NCBI GenBank assembly: GCA_964644375.1
Contig: CAZXWJ010000213.1
Span: 1 to 7,574 of the forward strand
Origin: CAYNYM01 sp964644375
GTDB taxonomy: Bacteria > Desulfobacterota > DSM-4660 > Desulfatiglandales > HGW-15
Direction of reading: 5' to 3'
Length of the DNA: 7,574 bases
Shown: piece after piece, positions 5,069 to 7,574 of the stretch
Layout of the letters: each line of letters starts with the position of its first letter
How positions within the stretch are numbered: position 1 is the first letter of the stretch
Program-made: the position numbers and the translations under genes
The notes under the pieces: generated by a model
The model's database searches: none
What the model saw: only the letters and a program-made list of their open reading frames with translations
Told to the model about the DNA's origin: nothing

Positions 5069-6229
5069 ATGGCCATTTATTACGATATCCACAAGGCCAG
5101 CCTGAATAAGACGGGCGAGGAACTCTGCGGCGACCGGGTCAAGATTCACAGGGCCGGGAAAAGGACCGTAGCCATCTTGTCCGACGGCCTGGGCAGCGGG
5201 GTAAAGGCCAATATCCTCGCCACTCTTACCGCCGAAATCGTCGGCACCATGATTCGGAAAGGCCTGCCTTTTGAGGAGGTCATCACGACCGTGATCGGGA
5301 CCCTTCCGGAATGCAGAGAACGCAAGCTCGCCTACGCCACCTTTACCGTGCTCGATATCGATGAGGAGAGCAACGGGTTCAAAGTGATCAATTTTGACAA
5401 CCCTCCCGCCATGCTTTTCAGAAAGGGCGGGTTGCTTCCTCTCTCCGAACGCAAAGAGAGCATCCTGGGAAAAGAGATCACTTTCGCCAAAGGCGAGTTT
5501 GAGCCGGGTGATTTTTTCGCTCTCCTCTCCGACGGCATCCTCTATGCCTCTGAAGGTGAATGCCTCGATTTTGGTTGGGGCAGGGACGAAATCGCACGGT
5601 TCGTGGAGGAGCAGGCCATCCCCGAAGGGAAAAGGGCCCGGGACATCGTGGACCGGATGATGGAAAAGACCGCTGCGCTCTACAACGGACGGATCGGCGA
5701 TGACGCGACATTTGTGGGCGTGCTTGTGAGGGAGAGAAAATCACTGATCATTTTTACTGGCCCCCCTCTCAAAGAGAATTCTGATGAATATTATGCCAAA
5801 AAATTTTTCGACTTTGAAGGAAGGCGGGTCATCTGCGGAGGCACCACCGCCAATATCGTCGCCCGATATATGGGAGAGGAGGTGAAAACCAATATTTCCA
5901 CCATGAGCGAAGAAGTCCCTCCCATAGCGGAACTCAAAGGAGTCGATCTGGTCACCGAAGGTATTCTCACCCTTGCAAAGGCCTTACACTGTCTCGAGCG
6001 CGAAAACAGCGAAAGGATCGCCTGCACGTGGCCCCGGAACGGCGCTGTCCTTCTTGCGCAGGAGATGTTTCATGCGGATTACATTCATTTTCTGGTAGGG
6101 CAAACCATGAATCCTTACTATCAGAATCCTTTGTTGCCGAAAGACATGTCCATACGTACCAACCTGGTAAAAGAGCTTGAAAAGGGGCTCAAGGGGTTGC
6201 TGAAGGAAGTCACCCTGGAGTTCTGCTGA
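5069..6229 (+). CDS. SpoIIE-family (PP2C-type) protein phosphatase with an extra C-terminal domain
   Basis: A 386-residue protein. Residues 1-220 are a SpoIIE/PP2C-type Ser/Thr phosphatase domain with the expected metal-binding signatures: 'SDGLGSG' (38-44, Asp39), 'LLSDGILYAS' (152-161, Asp155) and 'IGDDATFVGVLV' (209-220, Asp211/212). Residues 221-386 form a second domain of unknown function with 'TGPP' (230-233), 'CGGTTANIVARYMG' (256-269) and 'GVDLVTEGILTLAKAL' (291-306). A phosphatase with this kind of tail is, as I recall, found beside [FeFe]-hydrogenase genes. There is no transmembrane segment. The ATG begins at the base after the TAA of the PAS gene, with no clear ribosome site, so translation is probably coupled to the PAS gene and the two proteins likely work together. 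The phosphorylated target is not visible; no kinase or anti-sigma-antagonist protein is encoded here. Confidence 0.88.
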   Translation: MAIYYDIHKASLNKTGEELCGDRVKIHRAGKRTVAILSDGLGSGVKANILATLTAEIVGTMIRKGLPFEEVITTVIGTLPECRERKLAYATFTVLDIDEESNGFKVINFDNPPAMLFRKGGLLPLSERKESILGKEITFAKGEFEPGDFFALLSDGILYASEGECLDFGWGRDEIARFVEEQAIPEGKRARDIVDRMMEKTAALYNGRIGDDATFVGVLVRERKSLIIFTGPPLKENSDEYYAKKFFDFEGRRVICGGTTANIVARYMGEEVKTNISTMSEEVPPIAELKGVDLVTEGILTLAKALHCLERENSERIACTWPRNGAVLLAQEMFHADYIHFLVGQTMNPYYQNPLLPKDMSIRTNLVKELEKGLKGLLKEVTLEFC

Positions 6230-6271
6230 CGTAAAGAAGAAGGATTGTAACGCCAAAGAAAGGAACACTAT

Positions 6272-6796
6272 ATGTCAGGAAAAACAGCTGGTGCAAGCGC
6301 TGTTGTGCTGGCGCAGCAAATGAACCCTCAGGACGCAAACCCCGCAGGCAACGTGCACGGTGGGGTGATTATGAAATACATCGATACTGCGGCCGGTACC
6401 GTGGCGCAGCGTCACGCACGGTCAAATGCCGTCACCGCGTCTATAGATCGCCTCGATTTCCATCATCCCGTTTATATCGGAGACCTTGTCACTCTAAAGG
6501 CAAGTCTGAACCATGTGGGTAAGACATCTATGGAAATCGGCGTCCGCGTGGAAGCTGAAAATCTCTTCACCGGGCAGGTACGACACACCGCATCGGCGTA
6601 TCTCTCCTTTGTGGCCCTTGATGAGAACGGACGACCCAGGGCGATTCCTCCCCTCATCCTTGAAACATCCGATGAGCGGAGGCGTAATCAAGAAGCCCTG
6701 GCGCGCCGCGAAGTCAGGCTCTCTGAGAGAAAACGCGAGCAGACCTTTCATAACAGCGGTGAAAGACATTCCGGGGACACCTTACTTAAGTGTTGA
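6272..6796 (+). CDS. Acyl-CoA thioesterase, hotdog fold (YciA/BACH-like)
   Basis: A 174-residue protein that should hydrolyse acyl-CoA to free acid and CoA in the cytoplasm. Residues about 9-130 form one hotdog (ACOT-type) domain. The signature 'NPAGNVHGGVIMKYID' (23-38) carries the central-helix HGG and the probable catalytic Asp38; 'DRLDFHHPVYIGDLV' (59-73) and 'VGKTSMEIGVRVEAEN' (82-97) follow, as in YciA and cytosolic acyl-CoA hydrolases. The last 40 or so residues are charged (RRR, ERKRE) and not part of the fold. AAAGGAA (6259-6265) lies 6 nt before the ATG. It starts 42 nt after the phosphatase gene and may share its transcript, but a functional link is not evident. Chain-length preference cannot be read from the sequence. 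Confidence 0.9.
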   Translation: MSGKTAGASAVVLAQQMNPQDANPAGNVHGGVIMKYIDTAAGTVAQRHARSNAVTASIDRLDFHHPVYIGDLVTLKASLNHVGKTSMEIGVRVEAENLFTGQVRHTASAYLSFVALDENGRPRAIPPLILETSDERRRNQEALARREVRLSERKREQTFHNSGERHSGDTLLKC

Positions 6797-7005
6797 CAAA
6801 TGCCGGGCCATTTAATTCTTTTAGCATGGTACGAATAACAAAAGCAATGGCGTCGGGAATTCGAGGCGCAAAGATTCAAGGCAGGTTTGTTTGAAAAATA
6901 TGACGGCCAGGGTTGCCATACAGAAAATCTGAATTAATTCGTCTGCACCCTGTCGAACTGTGTTAAAATATCTATTTGCGTAATCGCACAACGTCTTAAA
7001 AAATT

Positions 7006-7012
7006 CAGGAGA
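7006..7012 (+). promoter_or_regulatory. Ribosome binding site of the right-edge gene
   Basis: CAGGAGA lies 7 nt before the ATG at 7020 and supports it over the in-frame ATG at 7029 (residue 4). A TAAAAT at 6964-6969 could be a -10 element, but no -35 match is found upstream of it. Confidence 0.65.
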
Positions 7013-7019
7013 TAAAAAC

Positions 7020-7574
7020 ATGAGGGACATGGCAAAAATCACGCTGTACAGTGGCGGTCACAAGGGGGCTGAGGCGGAATTCGGCAGACTTGCAGAGGCC
7101 TGGCGTATGAATGAGGTGAATATATCATTTGAGGGACACAATGCCGCACGCACCCGGGGCGTCCGGTTATTGAACCGTGAAGAGCTGCAAAAGGGCGATG
7201 TCAGTATGGAAATCGTTTCCAAGCGGATGAATCGCACCTACTCCCGGACGGATAAGATCCGAAAAGTCATCCAGTCCATTTTTCACATGGTCAATAGTGG
7301 CTACCATGTCATTGCGGTCGGCTGGATACAGGGGGACGACACCGTCAAGGGTGGTACCGGTTGGGGCGTAGAGTTGGCAAAACTATTTAACCGGCCGCTC
7401 AGCGTCTATGACCAGGAACGAAAGGGGTGGTTTTCCTGGGAGCACAACCAATGGGTTGAGAATACACCGGTGATTACCTCAGATACGTTTGCCGGGACCG
7501 GAACCCGCTTCCTGTCCGATGACGGCCGGCAGGCCCTCCGCGATCTTTTCATCCGCTCCTTCGGTCCTGCGGAG
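7020..7574 (+). CDS. Conserved hypothetical protein, Rossmann-like, possibly SLOG superfamily (3' end outside window)
   Basis: The frame stays open for 185 codons to the right edge without a stop, so the C-terminus is cut, although the final residues ('RDLFIRSFG') look close to the end. The N-terminus has a strand followed by 'SGGHKGAEAEFGRLAEAW' (11-28), a Gly-rich turn and helix like the 'SGG..GAD' loop of SLOG/DprA-type nucleotide-binding folds. Later come 'GYHVIAVGWI' (94-103, a central hydrophobic strand), 'KGGTGWGVELAKLFNRPL' (110-127, a second Gly-rich loop before a helix) and 'VYDQERKGWFSW' (129-140). These features suggest a nucleotide- or nucleotide-derivative-binding protein. No signal peptide or membrane segment is seen. 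It is separated from the thioesterase by 223 bp and probably has its own promoter. SLOG assignment is a judgement from motif layout; function unknown. Confidence 0.6.
   Translation, partial: MRDMAKITLYSGGHKGAEAEFGRLAEAWRMNEVNISFEGHNAARTRGVRLLNREELQKGDVSMEIVSKRMNRTYSRTDKIRKVIQSIFHMVNSGYHVIAVGWIQGDDTVKGGTGWGVELAKLFNRPLSVYDQERKGWFSWEHNQWVENTPVITSDTFAGTGTRFLSDDGRQALRDLFIRSFGPAE

Noticed and set aside
6793..6798. A TTGACA box overlapping the thioesterase stop codon
   Set aside because: No acceptable -10 element lies at 16-18 nt downstream; the nearest AT-rich hexamers are at the wrong distance.
6856..6872. A GG-N10-GC spacing resembling a sigma-54 promoter before the right-edge gene
   Set aside because: Only the GG and GC dinucleotides match; the rest of the -24 and -12 elements do not.

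Overview
The window is about 7.6 kb of moderately GC-rich bacterial DNA. Every supported gene lies on the + strand, and genes at both edges are cut. The content points to an anaerobic, probably Desulfobacterota-like (sulfate-reducer or syntroph) bacterium. The clues are a Tat-exported flavoprotein of the fumarate-reductase family behind a strong sigma-54 promoter, a PAS/SpoIIE-phosphatase pair of a kind usually met beside [FeFe] hydrogenases in anaerobes, and a cysteine-rich DUF3795 protein. The taxonomic placement is inference from gene content only.

Layout. (1) Bases 1-317 are the 3' end of an ADP-ribosylglycohydrolase-type gene, closed by a hairpin with a competing alternative fold. (2) Bases 393-2061 hold a likely two-gene unit: a DUF3795 cysteine-rich protein and a zinc-independent MDR (quinone-oxidoreductase-like) dehydrogenase. 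(3) Bases 2062-2431 are a regulatory gap with a near-perfect -24/-12 sigma-54 promoter and upstream dyads that could bind an enhancer-binding protein. (4) Bases 2432-3988 encode the Tat-exported flavoprotein, followed by a perfect 13-bp palindrome and a terminator. (5) Bases 4091-4561 carry no convincing gene, but contain a TATAAT box followed by a two-tier hairpin, and a second promoter candidate next to the following gene. (6) Bases 4562-6796 hold a PAS sensor protein, a SpoIIE-type phosphatase that starts at the base after the PAS stop codon, and a hotdog acyl-CoA thioesterase. (7) From 7020 to the right edge lies an incomplete Rossmann-like, possibly SLOG-type, gene.

How the genes may work together. 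The PAS and phosphatase proteins are probably translationally coupled and look like one signalling module: redox or ligand sensing feeding dephosphorylation of an unseen partner. The flavoprotein would be switched on by a sigma-54 activator encoded elsewhere and would reduce or oxidise an unsaturated or carboxylated substrate outside the cytoplasm, with electrons from a separate donor, since it has no haem or FMN domain. One substrate-binding His of the fumarate-reductase site appears to be Gly, so fumarate is not the likely substrate. No complete new defence or mobile system is visible. The items most worth following up are the hydrogenase-free PAS/phosphatase module, the altered active site behind the sigma-54 promoter, and the structured non-coding stretch at 4140-4215.
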